Below, piece after piece: positions 9,854 to 20,556 of a stretch of 64,000 nt of DNA. Numbering within the stretch: position 1 is the stretch's first letter; each line of letters starts with the position of its first letter. The translations under genes and the position numbers were made by a program. The stretch covers positions 566,808 through 630,807 of the forward strand of contig MU277671.1 of NCBI GenBank assembly GCA_022385805.1, read 5' to 3'. Below the pieces are notes generated by a model. It did no database searches and was not told where the DNA came from. It saw only the letters and a list, made by a program, of their open reading frames with translations. Origin of the DNA: Pilatotrama ljubarskyi. Lineage: Eukaryota > Basidiomycota > Agaricomycetes > Polyporales > Polyporaceae.

Positions 9854-12288
9854 CTAGAATCGGATCCACTCGCCGTACATGTTCGGTCTCTCGCCACGGA
9901 TGTACGCCTCGAATGTGCGTTTGAGCACCGTCGCCCAGTCCAGGTCGCGCTTGTCATTGGGGATGATGCCGATCGGGTACGCCGTGGACTTGTTCGCGAC
10001 GGCTGCACGTCCCATTTTCTCTGATTCTGCGAACCGTGGGCCGAGGTCGGGCCAGAACCGTGCGGTATCGAACGGCTTCCACCTACAAGCAATTAGTCAA
10101 TGGTCATCCACGACATGCTGCGCCGGGGCTCACCACTCGTTGTGGTAGTGGTAGAGGAATGCACCACGGAAGAAGCTGTCGAACCCGACGACGCTCGGTG
10201 CGCCGCTCATCTCTGGAGGAGTGTTGAAAAAGTTGTCAAAGCTATAAAGACCGCTATCAGTCAACGTGTCTGCACATGTCATGAATGAAAGACCCACTCC
10301 GTGAAGAAGGGCTGCGCTGGACGGTCCCGCTGCAGGTACTCGATACTCGACCATGGCCGTGGTTTCCGATGGTCCGTGTTGAGCCATGCCGGGTCGAAGA
10401 GCGCGTCCGGCACGCGGAATAACAGCCGCTCCATATGCGCCTCCTTCAGATACTGCGTGACGGTGATCGGGTGGAAGTCGAAACCGTTCCGGAGCGCCGT
10501 CCTCAGGAGGAAGGTCCCGAGCGCAGAGCCGCGGCGCAAGCGGAGCACGGCAGTGTTGTACCTATCCTCGTGGGACCACCTGTACGAGAACGCGCCTGGC
10601 CAGCCCCAGAGTTCCTCCCAGTCGCGCAGGAAGAGCATGTCGACGTCGAGGTACACGCCGCCGTAACGGTGGCATAGCACGAAGCGCACCAGGTCGGAGA
10701 GGATGACGGGCAGCTTGTTGTAGGTCGCGTGCGTCTCTTTCGTCTTCCCGTCGAGCGCCACGGATGAACCAACCTGCTTTTGTGCTTCCTTCTCGACATC
10801 CGCGTCCTGCGAACTAAGCAGCTTGTCTCCGAGCCGCCGCCAGTCATCCCTGAGTTCGTCGATATTGTCGAGCTGCTCGGTCGTGTTCCATAGGTGGAAC
10901 TCGATGATGCCTTTGAAGCGGGGGTGGAGGAAGGGAGACGCCCATGGGTTGTTCCGCAGCTCTTCGAGCATTTCATCATACGCTGTTGAGCTTGGCATCG
11001 TGTCCGCAGGCCCGCGGCTGACCCATAGCCAGAGCTGGGGGCGGCACACGTTGTTCTCTGACGCGGGGTTCTCGAGATGCAGTCCGAGGTTCTGCGTGAA
11101 GAGGAACGCCATCATGGCCATGTACGGCTTGTCGGTGAACGGCCCTGCCCAGAACATGTGGAATATACGCGGATCGTCTTCTGCGCACGGTGATGACTGG
11201 CGGTTCCCAGTGTTGTATTGCGAGTGTGAAGGGAGGGGCAGGTCGTGTTCCCAGTCAGTCGACGCCCTCTTATGCGGGGGAGGGTCTAATGAGGCGGTGG
11301 TGTTCTCGTCGCGACGCGTTATATGGTCGCCTTCGCCGTCCAGAACGTAGATATACCTCAGGAACTCCAGGTCTTCTCTCCGTAAACGAGCATGGCTATC
11401 GAGGCCTGCTCCTAACCTGAGGAACTCGTGGCAGTCCCGGACGTACTGTCCGAACGTGAGGATATGCGCTCCGGGAGCATCAAGGCCCAACTCACCTTGC
11501 CCGTGTCAAAGTCGCAGTTCTCCAGAATGATGTCCAAGTCTGCTACGCTACCAGGTATCGGTCTCGGCGGGTGCCCGAACTCTGGTAGGCGGTTCTTGAT
11601 TTCGGGGTATATCCGCTCCGCGCCGGTGCCAACGGTATATGTGACGATGCCTCCGTCCGAGGCCGTAGGAGACTTGAGGGCCGCACTGGAAGGCAGCGCA
11701 GGGTTACTTGGTGGCGTCGTGAAGCCAATATCCGTCGGGACTGCAGGAGAACACCACAGCACTCGTCAAACACGCCCAGTCCTCCGACAGAGGTCACTCA
11801 CTCGGACGCGAGCTCGGATAGTGCCCGGACAGAATCTCCCACTCCCATATCTTCCTGAGCTGCTCCTTCCCGAACACGACCGTGCTCGCCCCGCCGACGA
11901 GCGGCCAACTCCTCCGCTTGGACACGAACCGGCTGTGGAACGCGAGGGACGTGAGGATGAGCGCGAGGCAGCAGAAGCAGAGCAGCGCAGGCCCTCTCCG
12001 GCGGCCGAACCGCGCCACGCTCGTCTTGTAGAGCCCGACGGGCGCGGCGGCGAGCGCGGCCCAGGGCGAGCGGCGTCGCGAGGAGGCGGCGTGGTAGAAG
12101 TCGTCGCTGAAGGCGTCTGTGCTGATGTGGCTGTAGCGGCCGCGCGACGCGTCGTGCGCGTCGCGCCGGGGGGCGGGCGAGTGGGAGACCATGCCCGCGC
12201 GCGACGACCTGTGTCGTGGAGGGGGACCGGAGAAGAGCTGGCCTGGTGCTCTGCTGGTGGACGGGGAGACGGGCGTCGGCAGGGCCAT
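9854..12288 (-). CDS. Type II membrane glycosyltransferase with DXD motif (GT32-like)
   Basis: Likely a Golgi glycosyltransferase that moves a sugar from a nucleotide-sugar donor; donor and acceptor unknown. The N-terminus is a long Ser/Arg-rich cytosolic tail, then one membrane anchor (GPALLCFCCLALILTSLAF, residues about 105-125), then the luminal part. The catalytic domain contains RIFHMFWAG, LSDLVRFVLCHRYGGVYLDV with the metal-binding DVD, and further down FFRGAFLYHYHNEW, as in the sugar-binding DXD and alpha-1,4-glycosyltransferase families. Introns joining RPIPTDIGF and DFDTGKYVRDCHEF, plus two near the 3' end, are GT-AG. The protein ends GEWIRF at 9854; total about 690 residues. Start ATG 12288 is the first one giving the anchor in frame. 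Tandem with the CSL gene upstream. Confidence 0.85.
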
Positions 12289-12760
12289 GCGGGCGTTTTA
12301 AATAGTCTAAGTAGCGATTTGCCTGAGGTCTTGATCGCTTCTCCGAGGCCGGCGGGGAGTGGCTGTGGGATATATCCGCCATCGCACAGGACGCACTCAG
12401 TGCAGGCTCTCGCTTGGTGGCGTCGCTGCACAGCACCGCCTCCGCACTCAAAGATGGACACTCGCAGTCAGTTCGCAGCGTCCCTGGGCTATGAAGGAGG
12501 CCCTCGTTGGCTAGACACACGCACTCTCGTATACACAGCAAATATATAGCGCTCTGCATCAGTACATTCGATCAACATCAACCGGATAGCGTTCCGCAAT
12601 AACAGACGTGCAAGGATCAAAGCAAGACGAATAACGAAAACCAACGTGACACCAACGACCAATATCATACACACCGCGCCCGCGCCCCGGCCGCAAGTCC
12701 ATCCCGACTATCCCCGGCCGCCCGCCGCGCGAATCCCCCGTTTTGCAGCCCGCTAAGGCT
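12289..12760. other. Intergenic: 3' region of CSL gene and promoter of glycosyltransferase
   Basis: About 470 bp between two minus-strand genes. Open frames here are short and lack motifs. A C/G-rich patch lies at about 12675-12740. No specific regulatory site is claimed. Confidence 0.4.
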
Positions 12761-15176
12761 CTAGAGGACCTTCAGGTTCCACCCGTGCATGCTCGTGTCG
12801 TCCGATAGCCGTGCAGCGGCCTGAGCAGCAGCCAGCCAGCCCCCGCCCTCTCCGTCAGGCCGCACAGGGTTGGACAGGTCCATGGCGTGCAGTACGTTGT
12901 CTGCGGCGATCACGCGCCCCGAGTGGTAGCCCACGCCGTCGTACGAACGAATGAACAGCAGTGGGAGACTCCGCCCGGCGATGTCCCGCATCAGGTCGCT
13001 CGTCCGGTTGCCAGAACCGTCCGACTGCGAACTGTCCCCAGCACTGGCGTTCCCGTTGGCGGGCAGCGCGTCTTCTCGGAGCGCCTTGAGGATATCCGCC
13101 ACCGGCGGCATCTCCACCACGATCAGACAATGCATGTTGCGGTTCGGGATGGCCATGACTGGAGGCTGCATGGCAGTCCGGTCCTCCAGGTTGTCAGCAA
13201 AGACGGGGACATTCGGCTGCCCAGGCAGGTGAGGAATCGGGATGAAGGCCTGACTCGGGTTGAACTGGCCGTCCATGGTCGCAGGGGTGTTGTTGTATAG
13301 CCGTAATCTCAGGGGACCAATGTTCCCGATGTAAACATCTAGAGGTACCTGGTTCCGAGTCTTCGGGTCCTCGTAGAAGAAGTTGGCTGCAGTCATCTCC
13401 AAGGTGTTGGACTGTGAGCGGTAGGCTGGGGTGTTGAACAGCGTGGGAAAGGGGGTGATAGGCATCTCAGGGACATTGTTGTTCAGACCAAATGCGTCAA
13501 AGAACGTATACTGGAACTTGGCTGTAGAAGCCGGAGGTCAGCAGGAAGTCGACATCATAAGGTGCGCCCTTACATATGCCCACAATCGTCCAGCAGAGGT
13601 AATCGTCGACTTCATCCGTGATGACACGCGCACCATCCTTCACCTCCTCTCGCACGCGAGGACTCTGGAACAGCAATGGGTGAGTACCCGCCTGGTTCGA
13701 GAGCCCTGGGGCCGACGAGCCGGAGACGCCAGGCGTCCCAGCAGCCGGTCCAGCGGCAGACAGGTAGTGTCTCGTCCCGTCCGAGTTAACGCGCTGCAAA
13801 GCAATCTTCTGCATCTGACTGACGGGTCCGCCGTCATCGTTCACGATCCGGCCTTTGTCCACTTTCCGGATGATCAGAGGCGCGGTCTGCACGCCCGTAA
13901 CGGTATCCGCGAGGACAATCTCGCTACCGTACGTCACCGGCTGCGGACCGCCTGGATTGATTGATCAAAACCCGTTCTCCGTTGCATTATCAGACGCTCG
14001 ACATACCGAGGGGAACCTCTGCGCCCTGCGGGCGTACTACGTTCACCGCGAACGCGGACCAGGCGATATTGCTAGCACATAGCTGGTTCTGCTCAATGGT
14101 CATATATTTCGTCCGTACAGTCTGCGAGTTGATCCGGTTGAACAGCGACACCGGCCCGCCCGCGAGGATACACGACGAGATGTTGCGCGTCTTCGCGGTC
14201 TTCTTCGACGGCTTCGAGATGATGGTGACCGGCGCAGAGTCGAAGGACGCCCACACCCGCTCGTTCGCCTCGCTCCCGTCCGGCGCAGGCTCGGCGATGT
14301 CGAGCGAGAGCAGGAAGTTCTTGCTCTTGGCTGATCCCGTCACGTGGAGGAATTTGAAACTCGCCGTCAGATTGTGGTCCATAGGGGCCTTGAGCTCGCA
14401 GGTGCGCTCCCCGCCCTCGTTCACGACGGCCATGGACAGGTGCTGCTGCTTCATTTGCCAGACAGGGCCTTCGATGTGTACTACCGGTGGCGGACACAGG
14501 AAGCGCTTCTCGCTGCCGTAGGACTTCTGCGCGACGGCAGCGTGGAGGCAGATAACGGTCGTCATAGGCATGATCCGTGCAGGATCCTGGGTGATGTGGT
14601 CGCGCACAACGCGTCGAATTTTGCTGTGGGGGTCAACTGCATCCGAGGGATCAAGCTTGCGCTTCGTGGAAGTGCGCTGATAGCGACGCGTTGAGCTACG
14701 TTACGGACGCGTTGGAGAAAGACGAACCTGCGAGGCGACCGCTGTGGTGGACGGGCCTGCCGCTGCATTGGAGGTGTCGCGTGAAGACGCGTTCGCGCCG
14801 TTCCAAGACGATTGCTGTCCGTTGGGCGCGGGTGCAGACGGGGGCGCGTTGGAAAGGATCGCCTGGATCGACACGGGCGGTTCTGGGGGCGGTGGCGGCG
14901 ACGACTGCGAGGTGGTAGGAGGGTGTGCTACCCCGCCTGGTGGTGATCGGAGGGCAGCATGTCCGTTGGAGACCTGCGGACGCGGTCGGACGCGGATCCT
15001 TGGCAGAAAGACGCGGTACTCACGAGCAAGCTGAGGTTTGACTGCTGAGGCGACGCGGAGCGGGAGAGGTCGTGGGGGTTGAGTGCGGCGGGGATGCGCT
15101 CGTGCGTCTCTGTGGTAGCCGTCGGGGACATGTGGAGAGGGAGGGGATTGGAGGCAAAGGGGACGATGGTGCGCAT
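12761..15176 (-). CDS. CSL-type transcription factor (CBF1/Su(H)/LAG-1 family)
   Basis: DNA-binding nuclear protein of the family that in animals mediates Notch signalling; fungi lack Notch, and fission-yeast members affect cell adhesion, cell cycle and lipid genes. Visible evidence: a low-complexity Pro/Ser N-terminus (about 140 residues), then KRKLDPSD, then the Rel-like N-terminal domain with CLHAAVAQKSYGSEKRFLCP, the hallmark DNA-contact segment. Next come FKFLHVTGSAKSKNFLLSLD and a beta-trefoil core (PLIIRKVDKGRI, ALQRVNSDG). The C-terminal Ig-like part contains YLCWTIVGI and continues to GWNLKVL at 12761. Four GT-AG introns keep frame; one intron of 51 nt joins AVASQ to RTSTKRKLD. Total about 690 residues. 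The start at 15176 (MRTIVPFASNPL) is in frame and about 100 nt below a TATA box. Whether it is class F1 or F2 needs a tree. Confidence 0.88.
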
Positions 15177-15491
15177 GGTGGGCCTCCGGACTAAGAGCAG
15201 CGAGCAGACGGGAGGGCTGTGGGAATCCGCTCACTGTGGGAGTGGGAAGAAACCAGCTTTTTACCCACGCGCGTCGGTTATAAAGCTGCCGCTTACGACC
15301 CCGTGGACTTGTGCGACGGCCTCGCGGTTCCGGGGTCCCTCGGCACCTCGGCACGTCCGCCTCGCGACCTCCCCCGCAAAAGACTCTCAACGCAGGCCGC
15401 ACATGCGACCGCACTCTATACGCCCTAACGTACACCGTGTACACCCAGACAGAATACAGACACCCATGGAAACAGGGAAAAAGGCCACCGG
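15177..15491. other. Intergenic between unknown protein gene and CSL gene
   Basis: 315 bp holding the CSL promoter and the 3' end of the upstream minus-strand gene. A TTATAA box is at 15278-15283. Nothing else identified. Confidence 0.45.
15278..15284 (-). promoter_or_regulatory. TATA-like box of the CSL gene
   Basis: TTTATAA on the minus strand about 100 nt upstream of the CSL start codon. Confidence 0.4.
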
Positions 15492-16324
15492 TCAGACAGG
15501 CGAAATATAGTCCACCACCCTGCTCACGCCCCACGACACCAGCCTCGCGCCCCATCCGTCTGCCTCGACCTTCATCTTATCGTCCGTCTCCTTCTCCGGA
15601 GAAAACAGCTCGTGCATGCTCGTTGCTTCGTGCTTGACAGCTGACCCACGCGGACGACTGTGTGCCGTACGCAGCGCTCGTAGGGCGTCGTAGACGGCCT
15701 CATCATCCAGTGGATCACCTGGCTGCGTGTAGGGCGATAACAGCCGGTTTTCGACATAGAGTTCGTCGCCGTGGGACAGCAGCGTCAACTTGTCTGCAGG
15801 GTCGTCCACAAATGCACGGATGCATTCAGTCTCCCATCCATCACGAACGCGAGAAGGTAGAGATGTCACTTACCGCCTAGCGCCAGGATCCCGAGTTTGT
15901 CCTCGCGTTTGATAGCGTCCCGCGCGAGCGCGTCCCCGGCGTCGGCGAACGCAGAACACGGCGTGGGGATGTCCCACTCGTCGTCCTCTGAGATTGGCGA
16001 GACTAGCCCGGAGCGAGCGGGCGAGCGCAGGGCGGCGGCACGGTCGTCCTCGGCATGCAACCAGTCCCACTCCTGTTCCGCGGGGGAGCTCTCGAAGGCG
16101 CCGAGGTTTGCGGGGAAAAAGCCGCCAAGGCTGAAGGGGTCCTCGCGCTCGCTCCGGGGCGTGTAGAGGGACGCGAGGGGCTGGGTCGAGCCCGAGACGG
16201 CTACCGCGCTGCGGTGGCGGGGCAATTTTGGTCGAGCGCTGTCGCGCTGAGAGGCGCGAGGCATGTCGGTGGTGATCCTGAGCGAGCTGACATGGGGAAC
16301 AGACTGAGAGCGTGGAATAGACAT
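15492..16324 (-). CDS. Hypothetical protein, Ser/Asp-rich, no known domain
   Basis: Not recognised. Two exons: the first runs from the ATG at 16324 to about 15872 and the second spans 15492-15793, joined by a GT-AG intron so that ILALGG continues into DKLTLLSHGDELYVENR. About 250 residues. The N-terminal part is basic and Ser-rich (MSIPRSQSVPHVSSLRITTD); the middle is acidic with SPISEDDEWDIPTP and EWDWLHAEDD, resembling short linear docking motifs. The C-terminus WGARLVSWGVSRVVDYISPV may form an amphipathic helix. No signal peptide or membrane span. A cytosolic or nuclear regulatory role would be a guess only. Confidence 0.6.
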
Positions 16325-17118
16325 GATGATGTGGAGTGCCAGACAGAGAGAACTGAGCGTGAGGGTCGTGAAGCCGGAGCGGGTCGTTAAGTAGAACGAA
16401 GGATGGACTGGAACTGGCTACGGGCGGTCCAGAGTGTGTGTGACGCGGGGGTATGGAGGGACGGAAGAGTGGCGGACCTGGCTTGGTTCGAGGCGTTGTC
16501 TTATATGTTCGCAGAGGCCTGATCACTGCTCAGGAGGCTGCCGTTGAGCAAGCAGACCGACGCGGTGGCACTGGCTGCTGCTCCGCTTCCCCAACTCTCC
16601 CACTCTCCCCCACAGTTCCCCAACGTCGCGATCGGGCAACTCGAGATCGGGTGCTCCCCGATCTCCATCCTACCAAACGCCGGCATTCAAACCTTCTGAC
16701 CCCTCTCCTTGGTACCATGCTTGTTTCGTGGCAGCACGTGGCCACCTACATAACCTACATCGCAAATGGAACGGCTGAGTATGCGTAGCGTTCGACCAAT
16801 GGCATGCGTGATCATTCATGGATGACAGACAGTGGTATGTGAGTGAGCTATTACCGTGCGACATAAAAAATGTATGCTAGTCCAAGTCCGAGAATATGAT
16901 TCAAAGTCCAATATCCGTGAGGTGCTGCTACCTACGTATGGTGACGTGCAGAGGACGACATATGAAGAAGAGAGACGAGAGAATGTGAGGATAGACAGGT
17001 AGAAGGGCATGGATACACCCCCGAGTCCATGTCTCAAGGTCGTGGCGGTGGGTGGTGGTGGTAATGGTGGTACACATTAGTTCGGCATGCCCATGATATC
17101 ACCCTATGGACAGGCCCT
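16325..17118. other. Intergenic stretch with GGT-rich low complexity
   Basis: About 790 bp between two minus-strand genes. A GGT/TGG-rich tract lies at about 17041-17070. No coding frame shows conserved motifs. The part near 16325-16600 should hold the promoter of the unknown protein gene; a TTATAT element sits at about 16500. Confidence 0.4.
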
Positions 17119-19929
17119 TCAGCTAACTGGGTCCCGCGGCACGCTCGACATCCGCCTCTTGTCCCTCTGAGGTGACTCGGGGAACGGCACGCCCGACTGT
17201 CTTCGGGACATCGACATTGACGCTGAGGCCTGCTGGTGGTGCCGCGGCGACGTCGCACGTGGGGACGGCGCGTCCACATCGACCTGATGTCGCTGCCAGT
17301 CCTCTACCTTCATCGTCGACATCCGCCGCGACGACGCCGGCATCCCGGGAACGTTCGCGAGCACATCCGCGCTGAGCGACCGCGTGTGCCGCTTCGACTC
17401 CTCCGGCGACCCGACCCCCGCAGCGCCGCCCGACGCGCCCCGGCGGCCCTCGCCGGACTTGCGCGTCTTCTCCTTCGCCGCCTGCTCCTTCTCCTTCTCA
17501 GCCTGCCGCTTCGCCATAGCCTGCTTCTCCGCGTTCTTCGCACGCTCCCAGCGAATGCGTGCGTCGTTGAGCTGCGCAGCCTCCTGCTCCGCCTGGGTCA
17601 GCGGCGCCTGCAGCTCACGCAGCTTCTCCCGATGCCGCTCGACAAGCTCCTCGAATGTCTTCACACGTGGGGACGTCTCAGGAGCCTTCGGCGTAGGCTG
17701 CGCGATAGGGCGTTTCGGAGGTAAGATGGTGACAGGAACATGCCCGCCTTGCGAGCTTGCCTTCTTGTGCTGCTGTTGAGGTGCGCGCAACACGAGCGGG
17801 ACTTCATCTGATGAGGAGGTCTTGGACGCTGCAATCTCGGGCGTCGCGCCGCGGGGTTGCGCTAGCACACTCTCCCGCAGCTGACGTTCCTTCAGCGCTT
17901 CAACGACTGCTGGTGAAACGGGGATACGCGGCGCAGGACTGATGGGCGTCGTCGGAATCGGTGGTGTCACGCCGACAGGGGGTTGGAGAAGCTTCCGTTC
18001 GTGCAGATAGAGGTCCCAGTCATCATCGCGCAGGGGTGCACTGGTAGGACGTCCGATCGAAGCACCGACATCCGAAACACGGGACAAGTTCGAGAGCTCC
18101 ATAGACTGTACACGAGCACGAGGATCGCGTTGCCGAGGGGGACGCAAGTGCGAAGGACCACCAGCCGAGAGAGCACTGAGTTCCTGGCCCAGCTGCTTCG
18201 AGGTCGCAGATGGGTGACGAGACTCGGACGAGCTGGAAGGGATCGGGACGGGAGTGTCGGCTCGGAGTAACTCGATAGACCTGCGGATGCCCTGGATCTC
18301 CGACAGAAGCTCCTCGCGACGTTTCAAGTCATCGAGCTCTTCACGCGTGAGCGGCTTCGAGTCCTTGTCCTTGTTGGCGTCCTTGTCAGCGATGAACGAC
18401 TTCGGTACGTTCGCCTCGATGTCATCGCCCAAGTCCAACGCGGGTAAAACGCCGGGCGTCTGCATCTGCTTGCTCGCAGCACGGTTTAGTTCCTCCGCAG
18501 GCGGCGGCGCGGCCATGAACTCCGAGAGACCGGACTGGTAGCGCGGACGAGGTGTGCCCATGGGCGAATCAGTGTCCGGCGATCCGAAGCCGTCCTTGTT
18601 GAGCAACGGCGTGCCCGAGAGGCCGCTGTCTGCACGACCGTGCTTGAGCAGGCTGGGATGTTCGCGGGCCCACTCCTCCTTCTCCGCCTCGATCTGCCTG
18701 AATCGTTCCGCGGCCCGAGCCTCTGCCTCGTCGTTCTGCCTCTTGCGCTCGGCCTCGATCTCTCGCAGCTTGCGCTGGAGAATCTTGAGCACCTGGAACT
18801 GGACGGCGATGCCCATGACCGACACGGCGCCCATCATGCCAAGCTCAATTTGCATGATCTGCGTGACGGGGAACTTGATCCCGTGCTCCTGATACTTTGT
18901 GAAGAGCATCTCGAAGCCGATGTTCCAGACATAGAACTGCGACATAGCGTGAGGCATGGAAGGTCAGTCTCGGCCGTCGGAGTTGGGACGCATGCAATAC
19001 GCACCTCCTTTAGCCCGGCGGTCGTGAAGCAATCCACACCGAGCATGAAGGCCGACGCGCCGACGAATGCAGTGGACATGAGCACTACGTAGTAGTGCAG
19101 CTTCGGGATTGTGCACAAAACGAAGCCGACCACGGAAATCGCTAGAGAGGGGTCGCAAGCATCGCTTAGCGGTGAGAAGCAGCACGAAACAATGCGGTCG
19201 CGTACCAATGTACATGATCCAGCGGAACCCGATCGGCCCAATGAGCCCTCCGTTCCGGAAGCATTGAATCCACAAGGCGAGGGCTAAGCCACCCCATGCG
19301 CCGATAAAGTACTTGGTGGCCTTCCAGAAGAAGATGGCGATGCCGCCCCCGGCGATGCCTGCGACGCCGCAGGAGAGGACGAAGAGGCCGCGAAGGGTCT
19401 CGTTGGGTGGGTTGATCGCGTAGATGACGCCAAAGCGGAGGATGAGGACGAAGCAGACGAGGGAGAGCGTGTAGAAGCCGATGAGGAAGATGGACGACCA
19501 CCGATTTTTGTGCCCGAGGAATGCACTGGGCAGGCCGGTCAGGATAAGGAGCGCACCTAGCACGCCGAACCCGGGGTCAATGTGCGTGTCAAGCTTGGTG
19601 AAATCCGGGGCGGCAGTGGTCGTCGCAGAGGGATGAGCAGAGGTTGTAGAGGACGCGGATGCATTGACGGGTTGTGTCGGGGTAACAGTGACGTTGAAGA
19701 CAACGGGGATGGCGGTGGTTATGGGGATGTTCTGGTTGCCTGAGCGGAGGGTGGTCGTGACAGTCGTAGAGCTAGTCGTCAGAGAAAGCGAGACAGAGTT
19801 GGTATTCGTCGGAGAGGGCGTCGCCGAGCTGTTGGTGTTCTGGGCGAAAACGGGGGCGAGGAGGACGAGCAGGACAAGGACGAATGGCCAGAGGACGGCT
19901 GGCCATGGACGGGGGCGGGCGGACGGCAT
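17119..19929 (-). CDS. Multipass membrane protein with DUF4203 (TM7SF3/TMEM198-like) domain
   Basis: Signal peptide at the start (WPAVLWPFVLVLLVLLAPVF), then a Ser/Thr-rich extracellular stem, then about seven hydrophobic helices: GFGVLGALLILTGLPSAFLG, IFLIGFYTLSLVCFVLILRF, LFVLSCGVAGIAGGGIAIFF, GAWGGLALALWIQCF, SVVGFVLCTIPKLHYYVVLM, ALMSTAFVGASAFMLGVD and MMGAVSVMGIAVQFQVLKIL. This is the DUF4203 arrangement. After it comes a long cytosolic tail with a coiled coil (LREIEAERKRQNDEAEARAA) and Ser/Pro-rich disorder ending SSVPRDPVS at 17119. Introns near 19145-19205 and 18960-19010 are GT-AG. Total about 920 residues. Family members have been linked to membrane signalling but no firm biochemical role is known. 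A TATATATA stretch lies 55 nt upstream of the ATG. Confidence 0.82.
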
Positions 19930-19983
19930 GGGGACGACCTGGGAGGATGGGAGGGAGAGGGAGGGGGGGAAGGAGGGGCGGGG

Positions 19984-19992
19984 ATATATATT
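19984..19992 (-). promoter_or_regulatory. TATA box of the DUF4203 gene
   Basis: ATATATATC-type box on the minus strand, 55-63 nt upstream of the ATG at 19929. Confidence 0.5.
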
Positions 19993-20556
19993 AGAAGAGA
20001 AAGAGATGGAAGAGCACCAGCCTCTGGCAGCCGCCTCCCGACTCGGACTCGGTGGACGACAACGTTCGAGATAGTGCACCAGCTCAAGAGCCACGTGTCG
20101 GCAGAGATCAAACCGTACTCGCTCTTCCACCGGGCGCACTCCACTTGGTCTGCGCACGAAGAGATAAGTTATAGGCCGCTGGGAGGGAACAGCAGGGCAG
20201 GGGCAGGCCAGAAGCTCCCCTAGGCCTGCGAGACATTCTGCCCCGATTTATGCACAGCGGCTACCCGAGCCCCGTGGGAGCACCGGACGCTGTGTCCCAA
20301 GAGACAGATCCCCTCGCCTACCAGATCCCTGATCCTCCTTCCGCCGGCAGCGTCCATTGACCCGTGAGTCTATAGCATCCACCACACACCAGTCCTCTCG
20401 GTTTCCTTCGCTCGACAAGCTCATGCGCAATGGCAATATTCACGAGGCGGCGTTCATAGCGGCCAGTGGAGACTCATGCGTCCATACCATGCATAGGTGG
20501 CACCCCAATGTCACTCAAACACACCCACGTGCATTGTTCGACCATACATGAGCATG
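19993..20556. other. Intergenic between DUF4203 and MRH4 genes
   Basis: Carries the upstream region of the DUF4203 gene and the 3' region of the helicase gene. No coding frame with motifs was found. Confidence 0.4.

Noticed and set aside
18254..19092. Plus-strand frames opposite the DUF4203 gene
   Set aside because: Shadow frames of the membrane-protein gene on the other strand.
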